A stretch of DNA of 53,355 nucleotides from Ureibacillus massiliensis 4400831 = CIP 108448 = CCUG 49529 (GCF_000772965.1 NZ_JPVQ01000026.1:1-53355); one strand, 5' to 3'. Counted from the first letter of the stretch, positions 9,427-18,467 are shown. Translations and numbers: made by a program. Notes: generated by a model from the sequence alone, not told the origin.

Positions 9427-10479
9427 ATGATTTACGTGTCTTTAATTGTGGCGCTTTTCGCGTCAATATTACTAACTCCACTTGTGAAGCGACTAGCGTT
9501 TCGAATTGGAGCGGTTGATGCTCCGAACTATCGAAAAGTACATTCGCGCATCATGCCACGTTTAGGTGGTTTAGCCATATTTCTTTCATTTTTGATTGGG
9601 CTATTGATTTTAAGACCAGATAGTCAATATATCGTAGCGATTGTAATTGGTGCTACATTGATTATTATTACTGGTGTATTAGATGATATGTACGAAATTT
9701 CAGCAAAGGCTAAAATGCTAGGGCAATTGGCTGCAGCGGGAATCATTGTTTTTTACGGTGGAATACAAATTGAATTTATCACGTTACCATTTGGTGGCGA
9801 ATTGGAATTTGGATTTTTAAGTATTCCTGTTACTATCTTGTGGATTATTGGTATCACTAATGCCATTAATTTAATTGATGGTTTAGATGGTCTTGCAGCA
9901 GGTGTTTCTACGATTGCACTTATAACATTATCTGTAATGGCTTTTATTATGGCCGACTTTTTCGTTCTTGCTGTTGCAGCTTTATTAGCTTGTAGCACAA
10001 TTGGTTTTTTATTCTATAATTTTCATCCAGCGAAAATATTTATGGGCGATACAGGTGCATTATTTTTAGGCTTTATGATTGCGGTCTTATCATTACTTGG
10101 TTTTAAAAATATTACAATGGTATCATTCATTATCCCGGTTATTATGTTAGGAGTTCCAATTTCTGATACATTTTTCGCGATTGTACGTCGAGTGCGTAAT
10201 AAGCAAAAATGGTCAGATCCCGACAAATCGCATTTGCACCATCGTTTAATCGATATTGGATTTTCACATCGTCAAACAGTATTAATTATTTACGGTATTG
10301 CTGCGATGTTCGGATTATTTGCAATTATCTTCTCGATGGCAAAAATCTGGGGTGCAATTCTTTTAGTAACAGTGATTCTAATCGCATTAGAACTGTTCGT
10401 TGAAATCATTGGTCTTGCGGGTAAAAACTACCGACCATTGATAAAATTAGCGAGAATATTTAGTAAAACAATAAATTAA
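9427..10479 (+). CDS. tagO: Undecaprenyl-phosphate N-acetylhexosamine-1-phosphate transferase (TagO/WecA/MraY family)
   Basis: This 350-residue polytopic membrane enzyme starts lipid-linked polymer synthesis by moving GlcNAc-1-phosphate from UDP-GlcNAc to undecaprenyl phosphate. The family motifs are all present: DAPNYRKVH...PRLGG (31-48), the catalytic acidic pair in LDDMYE (85-90), NAINLIDGLDGLAAG (about 145-160), and the cytoplasmic DKSHLHHRLIDIG. AAGGAGGATAGAC precedes the ATG. Its product would supply wall teichoic acid or a secondary wall polymer that LCP proteins attach to the wall, and two LCP genes lie close by. Whether the polymer is teichoic acid or another type cannot be told from here. 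Confidence 0.9.
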   Translation: MIYVSLIVALFASILLTPLVKRLAFRIGAVDAPNYRKVHSRIMPRLGGLAIFLSFLIGLLILRPDSQYIVAIVIGATLIIITGVLDDMYEISAKAKMLGQLAAAGIIVFYGGIQIEFITLPFGGELEFGFLSIPVTILWIIGITNAINLIDGLDGLAAGVSTIALITLSVMAFIMADFFVLAVAALLACSTIGFLFYNFHPAKIFMGDTGALFLGFMIAVLSLLGFKNITMVSFIIPVIMLGVPISDTFFAIVRRVRNKQKWSDPDKSHLHHRLIDIGFSHRQTVLIIYGIAAMFGLFAIIFSMAKIWGAILLVTVILIALELFVEIIGLAGKNYRPLIKLARIFSKTIN

Positions 10480-10480
10480 T

Positions 10481-10535
10481 AAAGCTATTATTATGGATTG
10501 TAAACTAGCGATTCATAATAATAGCTTTTTTGTTT
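10481..10535 (+). terminator. Rho-independent terminator after tagO-like gene
   Basis: AAAGCTATTATTATG and CATAATAATAGCTTT form a 15-base-pair stem with a T run immediately after. It begins right behind the stop codon. Confidence 0.88.
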
Positions 10536-10596
10536 GTAAGAGTAGGTGGAGCCTGGTGTGGACGGGTTTTAGAGGAGTGCGTAATGAGGGTGTGAG

Positions 10597-11279
10597 CGGG
10601 CAAAACGTGTGTGCAGAACGCATGTGAGGATGGACATAAAGGGGCTGCGGGCAAAACAAGGGGCTGTGCGGACAAAACGTGAAAGTGGATAGGATATAAA
10701 AGTACTGAGTGGACAAAATGTGAACATGAATGGACAAAAGATGGTGCAGAGTGGACATAACAAGAGGGTGTGCGGACAAAACGTCAACGTGGGTGGACAT
10801 AAAAGTTCTGAGTGGACAAAACAAGGGGCTGTGCGGACAAAATGCGAGCGTGGATGGACAAAAGCTAGTGGTGAGTGGACAAAACAACAGGGTGTGTGGA
10901 CAAAACGTGAAAGTGGATAGGACATAAAAGTTCTGAGTGGACAAAAGAAGGGGCTGTGCGGACAAAATGCGAGCGTGGATGGACAAAAGCTAGTGGTGAG
11001 TGGACAAAACAACAGGGTGTGCGGACAAAACGTGAAAGTGGATAGGATATAAAAGTTCTGATTGGACAAAAAAGGGGTTGTGCGGACAAAATGCGAGCGT
11101 GGATGGACAAAAGCTGGTGGTGAGTGGACATAACAAGAGGGTGTGCGGACAAAACGTGAACATGGGTGGACATAAAACTCCTGAGTGGACAAAAGAAGGG
11201 GCTGTGCGGACAAAACGTGAACATGGATGGACAAAATATGGTGCAGAGCGGACAAAACGCATAAATAGATGGACAAAAC
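10597..11279. repeat. Tandem array of GGACAAAA octamers with 21-bp period
   Basis: About thirty copies of the core GGACAAAA (variants GGACATAA, GGGCAAAA, GGATATAA) follow each other, most often exactly 21 bases apart: 10814, 10835, 10856, 10877, 10898, 10920, 10939. Six cores make a higher-order unit of about 125 bp, visible from the phrase TTCTGAGTGGACAAAA recurring near 10805, 10930 and 11055 and, changed, near 11178. The plus strand is strongly purine-rich. Because 21 is a multiple of three and the minus strand rarely makes stops, minus-strand frames stay open for hundreds of bases; I treat those as artefacts. It lies between tagO and the divergent end of an LCP gene. Function unknown. Confidence 0.9.
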
Positions 11280-11390
11280 TGATTCATGGAACAGATTAAT
11301 ACGATATTACCTATTATTTTGGAATCCACTTGTATATGAATTAACGATCAAAACATTTTTCAACTGATCAAATAGTTAGAATAAGTGATC

Positions 11391-11710
11391 CAATAAGTGT
11401 TATGTGCCTTAAAGGAACACATATGTGATCCAATAGAGTAGCTAAGCGATCCAATTCCCATACTAAGTGCTCAAAACGAGCGGTTATCCGCTCAATCAAA
11501 TTCAAATATAAAAATCTATATCCTTAACCGCCCCAATAAACTAGTTAAGCGATCCAATGGCAAAGCTAGGTGCTCAAAACGAGCAGTTATCCGCTCAATC
11601 AAATTCAAATATAAAAACCTATATCCTTAACCGCCCCAATAAACTAGTTAAGCGATTCAATGGCAAAGCTAAGTGCTCAAAACAAGCAGTTATCCGTTCC
11701 ATTAAATTCA
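11391..11710. repeat. Second tandem array (GATCCAAT / GCTCAAAACGAGC units, about 103 bp)
   Basis: Directly after the GGACAAAA array comes a different repeat. A unit of about 100-103 bp contains AAGCGATCCAAT, then GTGCTCAAAACGAGC, GTTATCCGCTCAATCAAATT, and CTTAACCGCCCCAATAAACT. Full copies start near 11441, 11541 and 11644, with degenerate GTGATCCAAT cores upstream near 11391 and 11427. The part AGTTATCCGCTCAATCAAAT is identical between neighbouring copies. Unlike the first array it is not purine-rich. No reading frame explains it. Confidence 0.85.
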
Positions 11711-11832
11711 ATCTGTAGTCCATCCGACCAACTCAATATAAACCGCATAACCCCGGGGTATCTTTTCATACCGTATCCAATAAACAAACAAACCCTTACC
11801 AATACGAAGAATTTAATCCCGCATCCAACAAA

Positions 11833-11867
11833 ATAAAAAACACGCCAGGAGCGAATCCCAGCGTGTT
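11833..11867 (-). terminator. Rho-independent terminator for second LCP gene
   Basis: On the minus strand AACACGCTGGGA pairs with TCCTGGCGTGTT and is followed by a T run. It is 30 bases past the stop of the minus-strand LCP gene. Confidence 0.88.
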
Positions 11868-11897
11868 AGTAGTTAGTAAAACTAACGAGATGATTAT

Positions 11898-12980
11898 TTA
11901 ATTTCTTGAAACCGCATCTTCGCTTGTTCCGTTATCATCGTCAGCGGCTTCTTCGATGTTAGAATCTGAAGTCGTGCCAGATAGGTTGGAGCTGTCAGGA
12001 ATTAGACCGAGATGACTTTTTAAAATCGTTTGTGTTTCAAGTAAGTTTTGTTCATCTAAAACGTAGATATATGCACCGGTATATGGATCTTTACCGTCTG
12101 TACCAGCAAGTGTTAATGAATCCATTTGCGGGATGCCGCCTAATAAATAAGTAAAGAAGTGAGTCATTTCGTCAAAAGTCATGTCTGTTTTCATGTTTTT
12201 ACCTACAGCATCAATAACTGCACCATAGCTTCCGATAGAAGTGAAGTTCGCAGCTTTCGTTGCAATAGCCTTTAGGATTTCTTGTTGACGTTTACCACGT
12301 TCAATATCGCTATCCCATTTACGAGTACGAGCAAGTGCCAATGCTTTACGACCGTCTAACAATTGAAGGCCTTCTTCTAACAAGATTGAATTTTGATCAT
12401 TCTCATCTTTTTCCCATTTCGTATAAGGAACTTCCACTTCAATCCCGCCTAAAGCATCAACAACATCGATAAATGCATTAAAATTCATTTTTACATAATA
12501 ATCAACAGGGATATCGAAAAGTTCTTCAACTGTTTCAACCGTTGCAAGAGTTCCGCCATATGCATGAGCGTGTGTGATTTTATCTTTATAACCTAAATAA
12601 GGAATATTTACATAAGAATCACGTGGGATGCTGACCATTTTAATTGTTCTTTCTTTATTGTTAAGTGTTGCCAAAATTAATGCATCAGAACGTGGGCTAC
12701 CTGCACCCGATGCTTGTCGTTCTTCACTGTCGTCCACACCGATAAATAATATCGAAACATTATCTTGGGTTGGTTCGACCTTTACTTCGCGTTTATCAGA
12801 CATATCTCTGTCTTCAATTTCTTCATATGATTGACTTGCGGCATACTCTGCTTTTTTCGTTAAATAGACAAAGTATGTCGTCCCACAGATTAAAAGGGAA
12901 GCGCAAACCAATAAAACTATTTTTAAAGTATAAGAAAAGATTGTGCGGCCATCCTTCTTTTTCTTTTCATTTCTTTTCAT
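11898..12980 (-). CDS. LytR-CpsA-Psr (LCP) family protein, TagU-like
   Basis: This 360-residue protein has a basic N-terminus, one membrane helix (IVLLVCASLLICGTTYFVYL) and an extracellular LCP domain with VSILFIGVDDSEERQASG, MVSIPRDSYVNIPYLGYKDK and RKALALARTRKWDSDIERGKR. It should attach a lipid-linked polymer to peptidoglycan, as TagT/U/V do. A tail of about 35 residues rich in Ser, Asp and Glu follows the domain; this is not part of the catalytic fold. ATG at 12980 follows GAGGAGAA. The TagO-like gene 1.4 kb away makes a role in the same wall polymer likely, but they are convergent rather than co-transcribed. Confidence 0.92.
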   Translation of the reverse strand: MKRNEKKKKDGRTIFSYTLKIVLLVCASLLICGTTYFVYLTKKAEYAASQSYEEIEDRDMSDKREVKVEPTQDNVSILFIGVDDSEERQASGAGSPRSDALILATLNNKERTIKMVSIPRDSYVNIPYLGYKDKITHAHAYGGTLATVETVEELFDIPVDYYVKMNFNAFIDVVDALGGIEVEVPYTKWEKDENDQNSILLEEGLQLLDGRKALALARTRKWDSDIERGKRQQEILKAIATKAANFTSIGSYGAVIDAVGKNMKTDMTFDEMTHFFTYLLGGIPQMDSLTLAGTDGKDPYTGAYIYVLDEQNLLETQTILKSHLGLIPDSSNLSGTTSDSNIEEAADDDNGTSEDAVSRN

Positions 12981-13236
12981 TAAAAATTCTCCTCTAGATT
13001 GGAAATCAAGTATATTTCAAAATTTCTTTGTTTAAAATCGATGTATGTATTTAAATAAACGGATAGTACATTTGAAATTAAAATAAAATTTCGAAATGCT
13101 AATACATCAAAGCGATGTTAATTGAATCGCCAAAATTTTACAATTAAATATTAAAAAATGCAAATTAATGCCATGTATAAATAAACTCAATAAGGTACAT
13201 TATACTATGTTAGAGTTTATCAGTAAACGAAATTCG

Positions 13237-13872
13237 TCATGATATAACAAATTCTAAATATGTTTGATCTTCACAGGAAATAGTAGCTTGACCATTTGTA
13301 ATTTCAGTCATCCAACTTTTAAAAGTCTCTTCCTCATCACTTAAAACATGAACAAAGACTTCAACATTCTCAGCATATTGAATGTCCTTTAGTAAATATT
13401 GGGAAGAACGAATTTCATTTTCAACTTTTCCTAACCAAGTATAGTCTATGGAAATTTTCATCTCATGATGCAACTTACGTTCAACAACTTGTGCAGCTTG
13501 AAGTCCCTCTGTTGTTGCTTTTCCGTAAGCACGGATTAATCCGCCACCTCCAAGCTTTATCCCACCAAAATAACGAGTAACGACAACGACAGTATCTTTT
13601 AGACCCTGTTTTTTTAATACTTCTAACATAGGAACGCCAGCAGTTCCACTAGGTTCCCCATCATCATTCGCTTTTTGGATTTGATCATGTTCTCCTATCA
13701 TATAACAGGAGCAATTATGTGTTGCAGAAGGGTGCATTTTTTTTATTTTATCAATAAAATTTATAGCTTCTTGTTCAGTTTCTGCACGTTCTACATAAGC
13801 TATGAATCTAGACTTGGATATAATTATTTCCTGTTCACCAAAGCCTTTAACTGTCTTGTAATTTTTTAGCAT
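13237..13872 (-). CDS. yvyE: YigZ/IMPACT family protein
   Basis: This 211-residue protein matches the YigZ (UPF0029/IMPACT) family: KSRFIAYVERAETEQEAI, the hallmark HPSATHNCSCYMIG, DDGEPSGTAGVPMLEVL and the loop VTRYFGGIKLGGGGLIRAYG, followed by a small C-terminal ferredoxin-like domain. The biochemical role is uncertain; relatives affect translation-related control. It is divergent from degS, and B. subtilis has the same yvyE-degS arrangement, which supports the name. ATG at 13872 has AAAGGAG before it. Confidence 0.9.
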   Translation of the reverse strand: MLKNYKTVKGFGEQEIIISKSRFIAYVERAETEQEAINFIDKIKKMHPSATHNCSCYMIGEHDQIQKANDDGEPSGTAGVPMLEVLKKQGLKDTVVVVTRYFGGIKLGGGGLIRAYGKATTEGLQAAQVVERKLHHEMKISIDYTWLGKVENEIRSSQYLLKDIQYAENVEVFVHVLSDEEETFKSWMTEITNGQATISCEDQTYLEFVIS

Positions 13873-13950
13873 AATCTAAACTCCTTTAATGCACGAATTG
13901 TATTATTTTCTTTACAAATATTTCAATTTAGGTAAAATGTTCATAAAAAA

Positions 13951-13959
13951 TGCTATAAT
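13951..13959 (+). promoter_or_regulatory. Extended -10 promoter for degS-degU
   Basis: TGCTATAAT at 13951-13959 is a perfect -10 with TGn extension, about 84 bases before the degS start. No good -35 box is seen. Confidence 0.55.
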
Positions 13960-14042
13960 AGTTTAGTATGAGTAATAAGAAATGTAAAATCATTTTATAA
14001 ATAAATTGAGACTGAAAACCTATTTAGAATGGGGTCAAATAG

Positions 14043-15206
14043 ATGCTTTCAAATGATCAAATCGATATCGGTTCTTTAGATGTCATCTTTAATCGGATGA
14101 TTGATACAATAACAAATTCAAAAAACGATATCTTTATTATAAGTGAACAAAGCAGACAAAGCTTTGAAGAAATGAAATTAGAGCTTGAATTAATCAAGCG
14201 ACAAATAATTATCACGATTAATGAAAGTGATGAATTAGAAAAGAGAACGAAGCAAGCAAAAAATCGTTTAGTTGAAGTAAGTAGATACTTTGACAAATAC
14301 AATGAAACGCAAGTAAGAGAAGCGTATGAATCTGCAAATGATCTACAAATAAAATTATCATTAACACGTGCAAAGGAAAAGCAATTACGTGAAAAACGTG
14401 ATGATTTAGAGCGTCGTCTAAGAGGGCTCAAGGATACGATCGAACGGGCAGAGCATATTGTTGACCAAGTCAATGTTGTCTTAAATTACTTAACTTCGGA
14501 TTTGAGAAATGTCGGAAAAGCACTTGAAAAAGCTAAACTGAAGCATGACTTCGGTATTAAAATTATTGATTCTCAAGAAAAAGAAAGAAAACGTATTTCT
14601 AGGGAAATTCATGATGGCCCAGCGCAAATGATGGCAAATGTACTCATGCGTTCGGATTTGATTGAAAGAACTTATCGTGAAAAGGGTATTGATGAGGCGA
14701 TTATTGAAATTAGGGATTTAAAAAGAACCGTCAGAGAGGCCTTATCAGAGGTGCGACGAATTATCTATGATTTACGACCAATGGCTTTAGATGATTTAGG
14801 AATTATACCTACTTTAAAAAAGTATTTGTCAACAGTCATGGAATATAACCCTGGCGTTCAAGTTCATTTCCAGGCATTAAGTAATAATGAAAAAAGATTG
14901 CCATCTGACTATGAAGTGTCCATTTTTCGATTAGTACAGGAATCTGTAACAAATGCAATTAAACATGGAAATTCAAGAGAAGTTTGGGTTAAAATAGAGT
15001 GGTTACGAAATCATATTAATATTAGTGTAAAAGATAGTGGAAAAGGATTCGATATAAATATTATAAAAGAGCAATCTTTTGGAATTGTAGGTATGAAAGA
15101 ACGAATTGATTTATTAAAAGGAACAATGGATATTAAAAGTACTATAGGAGAAGGAACAATCGTTAGTTTCAAAGTCCCGATTCCTGTGACAAATGTTGAA
15201 ATCTAG
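14043..15206 (+). CDS. degS: Sensor histidine kinase DegS
   Basis: DegS is a cytoplasmic kinase that phosphorylates DegU and controls secreted enzymes, competence and motility. The first 165 residues form the coiled-coil sensor region with no membrane segment. The HisKA_3 dimerisation domain carries the phosphorylation site His190 in RKRISREIHDGPAQMM. A HATPase domain follows, with VQESVTNAIKHGNS and KDSGKGFDI and GIVGMKERIDLLKG as ATP-binding motifs. At 387 residues it matches B. subtilis DegS in length and layout. degU follows 86 bases later in the same transcript. Confidence 0.95.
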   Translation: MLSNDQIDIGSLDVIFNRMIDTITNSKNDIFIISEQSRQSFEEMKLELELIKRQIIITINESDELEKRTKQAKNRLVEVSRYFDKYNETQVREAYESANDLQIKLSLTRAKEKQLREKRDDLERRLRGLKDTIERAEHIVDQVNVVLNYLTSDLRNVGKALEKAKLKHDFGIKIIDSQEKERKRISREIHDGPAQMMANVLMRSDLIERTYREKGIDEAIIEIRDLKRTVREALSEVRRIIYDLRPMALDDLGIIPTLKKYLSTVMEYNPGVQVHFQALSNNEKRLPSDYEVSIFRLVQESVTNAIKHGNSREVWVKIEWLRNHINISVKDSGKGFDINIIKEQSFGIVGMKERIDLLKGTMDIKSTIGEGTIVSFKVPIPVTNVEI

Positions 15207-15292
15207 GAAACTTTTGGTAGAAAATATCGTTTAGAAAACAAAAGCATGATATAAAAAACAGAAGCAATTGAAAATATTTAGGGGGAACTACT

Positions 15293-15967
15293 ATGACAAA
15301 AATTATCATTATTGACGACCACCAACTATTCCGCGAAGGTGTTAAAAGAATTTTAGATTTTGAGGATACTTTTGAAGTTGTTGCTGAAGGCGACGACGGT
15401 TCAGATATTTTAAGTTTATATCGCGATAATACTCCGGATGTAGTATTAATGGACATCAATATGCCAGGGAAAAATGGTGTGGATGCAACTGCTGATTTAA
15501 TTCAAGAATATCCAGATGCAAAAGTAATTATGCTTTCTATTCATGATGATGAAAGCTATGTAACTCATGCATTGAAATCAGGTGCCCTTGGATATATGTT
15601 AAAAGAAATGGATGCAGATGAAATTGTGGAAGCGATTAAAGTCGTAGCAAACGGTGGGTCTTATTTACATCCGAAAGTTACTAAAAATTTAGTAGCGGAA
15701 TTCCGACGTTTAAGTGAACATGATAACAAAGGGAACTTCCATCAAACAGAAATTCGTCGACCATTCCACTTATTAACGAAACGTGAATGTGAAGTGCTTC
15801 AATTATTAACAGATGGTCAATCGAATCGTACAATCGGAGAAACTTTATATATTTCTGAAAAAACAGTTAAAAACCATGTGTCTAGCATTCTACAAAAAAT
15901 GAACGTTAACGACCGTACACAAGCTGTTGTAACGGCAATTAAAAATGGTTGGGTTGAAGTACGTTAA
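15293..15967 (+). CDS. degU: Response regulator DegU
   Basis: This 224-residue NarL-type regulator has a receiver domain with the acidic pair DDH at 8-10 and the phosphoacceptor Asp54 in [14 protein letters not shown] linker leads to a LuxR-type helix-turn-helix near residues 160-215 ([18 protein letters not shown] and [19 protein letters not shown]). It is phosphorylated by DegS. In Bacillus it acts on fla/che, exoprotease and competence genes; comF and late flagellar genes lie just downstream here. GGGGGAAC precedes the ATG. Confidence 0.96.
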   Translation: MTKIIIIDDHQLFREGVKRILDFEDTFEVVAEGDDGSDILSLYRDNTPDVVLMDINMPGKNGVDATADLIQEYPDAKVIMLSIHDDESYVTHALKSGALGYMLKEMDADEIVEAIKVVANGGSYLHPKVTKNLVAEFRRLSEHDNKGNFHQTEIRRPFHLLTKRECEVLQLLTDGQSNRTIGETLYISEKTVKNHVSSILQKMNVNDRTQAVVTAIKNGWVEVR

Positions 15968-16062
15968 TTCTAATTGGTTCCTATAATAGTTGATTTCAAA
16001 AAGATTATGGACCTACATAATAATAAGATTAAAGATTCTAATCTATAAAATAGATTGGGATA

Positions 16063-16108
16063 GACTGCAGTTCAAACTCAAAAAATTGAGTTTGTCTGTA
16101 GTCTTTTT
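16063..16108 (+). terminator. Rho-independent terminator for degS-degU
   Basis: GACTGCAG..CAAACTCAA pairs with TTGAGTTTG..CTGTAGTC around an A-rich loop, followed by five T residues. It lies about 95 bases after degU. Confidence 0.88.
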
Positions 16109-16126
16109 CATTTACAATACATATTA

Positions 16127-16290
16127 AGAAAACGCCCATTTCCGTTACAGGCGCTACACTTTCTACGTTCACGGCCTCAGCCTTCCCTCGCTATGCTCAG
16201 TTTGGTGCTTCTGTTCATGCTTTTTCCGTAGGAGTCTTCGCGTCTTCCACTCCAATCGACTTATATGGCTAATACAGTAGTGTAACGCTT
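16127..16290. repeat. GC-rich dispersed-repeat-like element with short inverted ends
   Basis: In an AT-rich gap this stretch is abruptly near 50% GC. It contains the phrases GCCTCAGCCTTCCCTCGCT and GTAGGAGTCTTCGCGTCTTC then CACTCCAATCGACTT. They match in pattern a non-coding repeat that I recall as being scattered in many Bacillaceae genomes. GCGCTACACT at 16151-16160 and AGTGTAACGC at 16279-16288 are inverted repeats with nine of ten bases matching. No reading frame is apparent. The identification comes from memory of the pattern, not from a search. Confidence 0.6.
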
Positions 16291-16588
16291 CTAATACTCT
16301 TTAGGTGATGATCACCATGATGACGAAAAATTAAATCAACTTTATTAAAATGCATATTAGCTCGTCATTACCCATTCGATTTAGCTGCCTTCTTCTCAAT
16401 AGAATAAAAAAATTCCCTTAAAAAGAAACTAATTGATAAGTTTTGACGTCATAAAAAAGCGGTAAAGAAATGAAAAAAGTATAATATTGCTAATTTTTCT
16501 GTTATAAATTACCGAATTTAATCGAAAACATAAGACGTTAGGCATAGGTCGAATTATATGCTACAATTGTGCGCGGGAGGATGAGTTG

Positions 16589-17113
16589 ATGAATAAATGG
16601 TTTATAGCATTGCTGGCAGTATTCGTGCTAGCAGCTTGTAGTAATAAAGAACAAGACGTAAATACTAAAGACACTGAACAAGTAATAGATAATGGAACAA
16701 TCGGTTTTGAAATTATGGGCGATAATATTGAAGAAGTGACAGATATTCCAGAAGATGAAAGAGAAGCGATACTTAAAGCCTTTGATGAATACATTGCTTC
16801 CTTTAATTCGAAGGATATCGATCGTTACGTAAATACTCTTGCAAAGGATCCGCAAGGTTTCACGATTGAGGACGATAAGGCAGAAGCAGAGTTAGCTTTC
16901 GAACAGTACGATATTACAAAAACGCCTTCAGATGTGACCATTGTGAAATATAGCGAAAATGAAGCACAAGTGTATTCAAATATTGTGACTGACTTAACTG
17001 AAAATGCAACAGGCACTGAATTAAGTGATGAAGGTCGTCAGGTTACTGTATTTGTAAAAGAAGATGGACAGTGGAAAGTAACAAGTATTTATTATATAGG
17101 GAATCAGTCTTAA
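16589..17113 (+). CDS. Small lipoprotein with NTF2-like domain
   Basis: This 174-residue protein begins with a lipoprotein signal peptide (MNKWFIALLAVFVLAACSN); the lipobox LAAC places the lipidated Cys at residue 17, so it should sit on the outer face of the membrane. An acidic linker is followed by a domain (EREAILKAFDEYIASFNSKD ... EDGQWKVTSIYYIG) with the shape of the SnoaL/NTF2-like fold. The function is unknown. It is a single gene between degU and degV. ATG at 16589 is eight bases after GGGAGG. Confidence 0.8.
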   Translation: MNKWFIALLAVFVLAACSNKEQDVNTKDTEQVIDNGTIGFEIMGDNIEEVTDIPEDEREAILKAFDEYIASFNSKDIDRYVNTLAKDPQGFTIEDDKAEAELAFEQYDITKTPSDVTIVKYSENEAQVYSNIVTDLTENATGTELSDEGRQVTVFVKEDGQWKVTSIYYIGNQS

Positions 17114-17508
17114 GGAAACGAGAACTGAATTATTTTCCCTTATAAAATATGTACCATGAACAGTGTAGTTCGTGGTTAAAAATAAAGCATTTCGTGTTGG
17201 ATGGGAAATAGCCAAACATCGCGGAATGTTTTTTTCAGTGAAAAAATTTTTCATCCTGGGTTGGGAGTTAAAACTCATGAATGTTTTATTTTACTATATG
17301 TGTGTTAAACGGCAATGTGTTTGTTCTATAGTACATCTTAGATTTCTCTACATTTTTGAAAAAGCCGAGCACTACCTTCTATCACTGTAAAAAGGAAATT
17401 TTATCCGAAAATAAAAAAATATTAATAAAAATAACAACTCTATAGTATATAGTTCACAAGATATCATTTGTCATGTAAACTATTGCCTAAGGGAGAGTGG
17501 GTAAATCG
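17114..17508. other. Intergenic region before degV
   Basis: This gap of almost 400 bases has no supported gene. A 72-codon frame at 17172-17390 has no clear ribosome site and no family resemblance, so I do not call it. Two small palindromes are visible (TTTTTCAGTGAAAAA near 17230 and GAGTTAAAACTC near 17266), with no evident role. Confidence 0.4.
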
Positions 17509-18351
17509 ATGAGTATTGCGGTCGTAACTGATAGTACAGCGTATTTAACACCCGAAGAAAGGGAACGCTACAACATTCGAATGATTCCTTTGAGCGTAAC
17601 TCTTGAAGACGGTATATATGAAGAAGAAATTGAAATAACTGCATCTGAATTTTATGAAAAGGTGCGAGGAGCAAAGGTTTTTCCAAAAACAACACAACCA
17701 CCAGTTGGACAATTCGTTGAGCTTTTTGAAGAGCTTTCAAAAGATAATGATGAGGTAATCTCAATTCATTTATCAAGTGGAATTAGTGGCACATATCAAG
17801 GTGCTATACAAGCTGCTGACATGGTAGAAGGTATTAAAGTGCATGTTTTTGATAGTGAAATCTCTTGTTCACCACAGGGGTTATTCGCAAGGATCGCAAG
17901 CGAAATGGTTCGTTCTGGCGCCACAATGGACGAGATCTTAAGAAAACTTGATGATATAAAATCAAAAATGAAAGCCTATTTCGTTGTAGATGATTTAGCT
18001 CACTTACAAAGAGGTGGGAGACTGTCTTCGGCTGCTGCTTTAGTTGGTGGACTTTTGCAAATAAAGCCGGTCCTTCATTTTGAAAATAAAGTAATTGTTC
18101 CATTTGAAAAAATTCGCACGAAGAAAAAAGCGTTAAAACGTGTGGAAGAATTGTTAGCAGAAGATGCGGCAAAGTATGAAAAACTACACGGAATGATTAT
18201 TCATGCTAATCGAGAAGAAGAAGCAAAAGAATGGATGGCTGAGCTTTCCGAAAAGTATCCAAATATTGAATTTCATTTAAGTTATTTCGGCCCAGTTATC
18301 GGCACACATTTAGGGGAAGGTTCCCTTGGAATGGGTTGGGTTGAGAAGTAA
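17509..18351 (+). CDS. degV: DegV family fatty-acid-binding protein
   Basis: This 280-residue protein has the DegV fold: IAVVTDSTAYLTPEER at the start, KTTQPPVGQFVELFEEL, the SSGISGTYQGA ligand loop and DDLAHLQRGGRLSSAAALVG, ending with GPVIGTHLGEGSLGMGW. DegV proteins bind fatty acids; some act as FakB carriers for fatty acid kinase. A GTG twelve bases upstream is in frame, but ATG at 17509 gives the usual start. Its place downstream of degSU and next to comF agrees with Bacillus gene order. Confidence 0.93.
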   Translation: MSIAVVTDSTAYLTPEERERYNIRMIPLSVTLEDGIYEEEIEITASEFYEKVRGAKVFPKTTQPPVGQFVELFEELSKDNDEVISIHLSSGISGTYQGAIQAADMVEGIKVHVFDSEISCSPQGLFARIASEMVRSGATMDEILRKLDDIKSKMKAYFVVDDLAHLQRGGRLSSAAALVGGLLQIKPVLHFENKVIVPFEKIRTKKKALKRVEELLAEDAAKYEKLHGMIIHANREEEAKEWMAELSEKYPNIEFHLSYFGPVIGTHLGEGSLGMGWVEK

Positions 18352-18405
18352 TAGTTAATTAATCGTTTCAATCGTGGATAAAGTAATTAAATAAGAATTA
18401 CAATT

Positions 18406-18433
18406 ACCTCTGTTTTAGGACAGAGGTTTTTAT
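18406..18433 (+). terminator. Terminator after degV
   Basis: ACCTCTG and CAGAGGT form a short stem followed by TTTTATTTTG. It lies just upstream of comFA and may separate the two transcripts. Confidence 0.65.
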
Positions 18434-18467
18434 TTTGTTTAAAGACAAAGAAGAAGGAGGTTCAACG

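Noticed and set aside
10513-11329. Long minus-strand reading frames rich in FCPHS-type heptads
   Set aside because: They arise because the 21-bp repeat is a multiple of three and its reverse complement (TTTTGTCC) has few stops. All three minus frames stay open in parts, no frame has a convincing ribosome site, and the protein would be low-complexity.
10597-11710. CRISPR array
   Set aside because: The conserved core is only about 8 bases, the parts between cores are themselves repeated in a 125-bp unit, and no cas genes are near.
13180-13222. Terminator for the YigZ gene
   Set aside because: ATAAACTC and GAGTTTAT can pair on the minus strand, but the stem is AT-rich with a long loop and the T run is poor.
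17172-17390. Possible 72-residue gene before degV
   Set aside because: No good ribosome site, no family resemblance and atypical composition.
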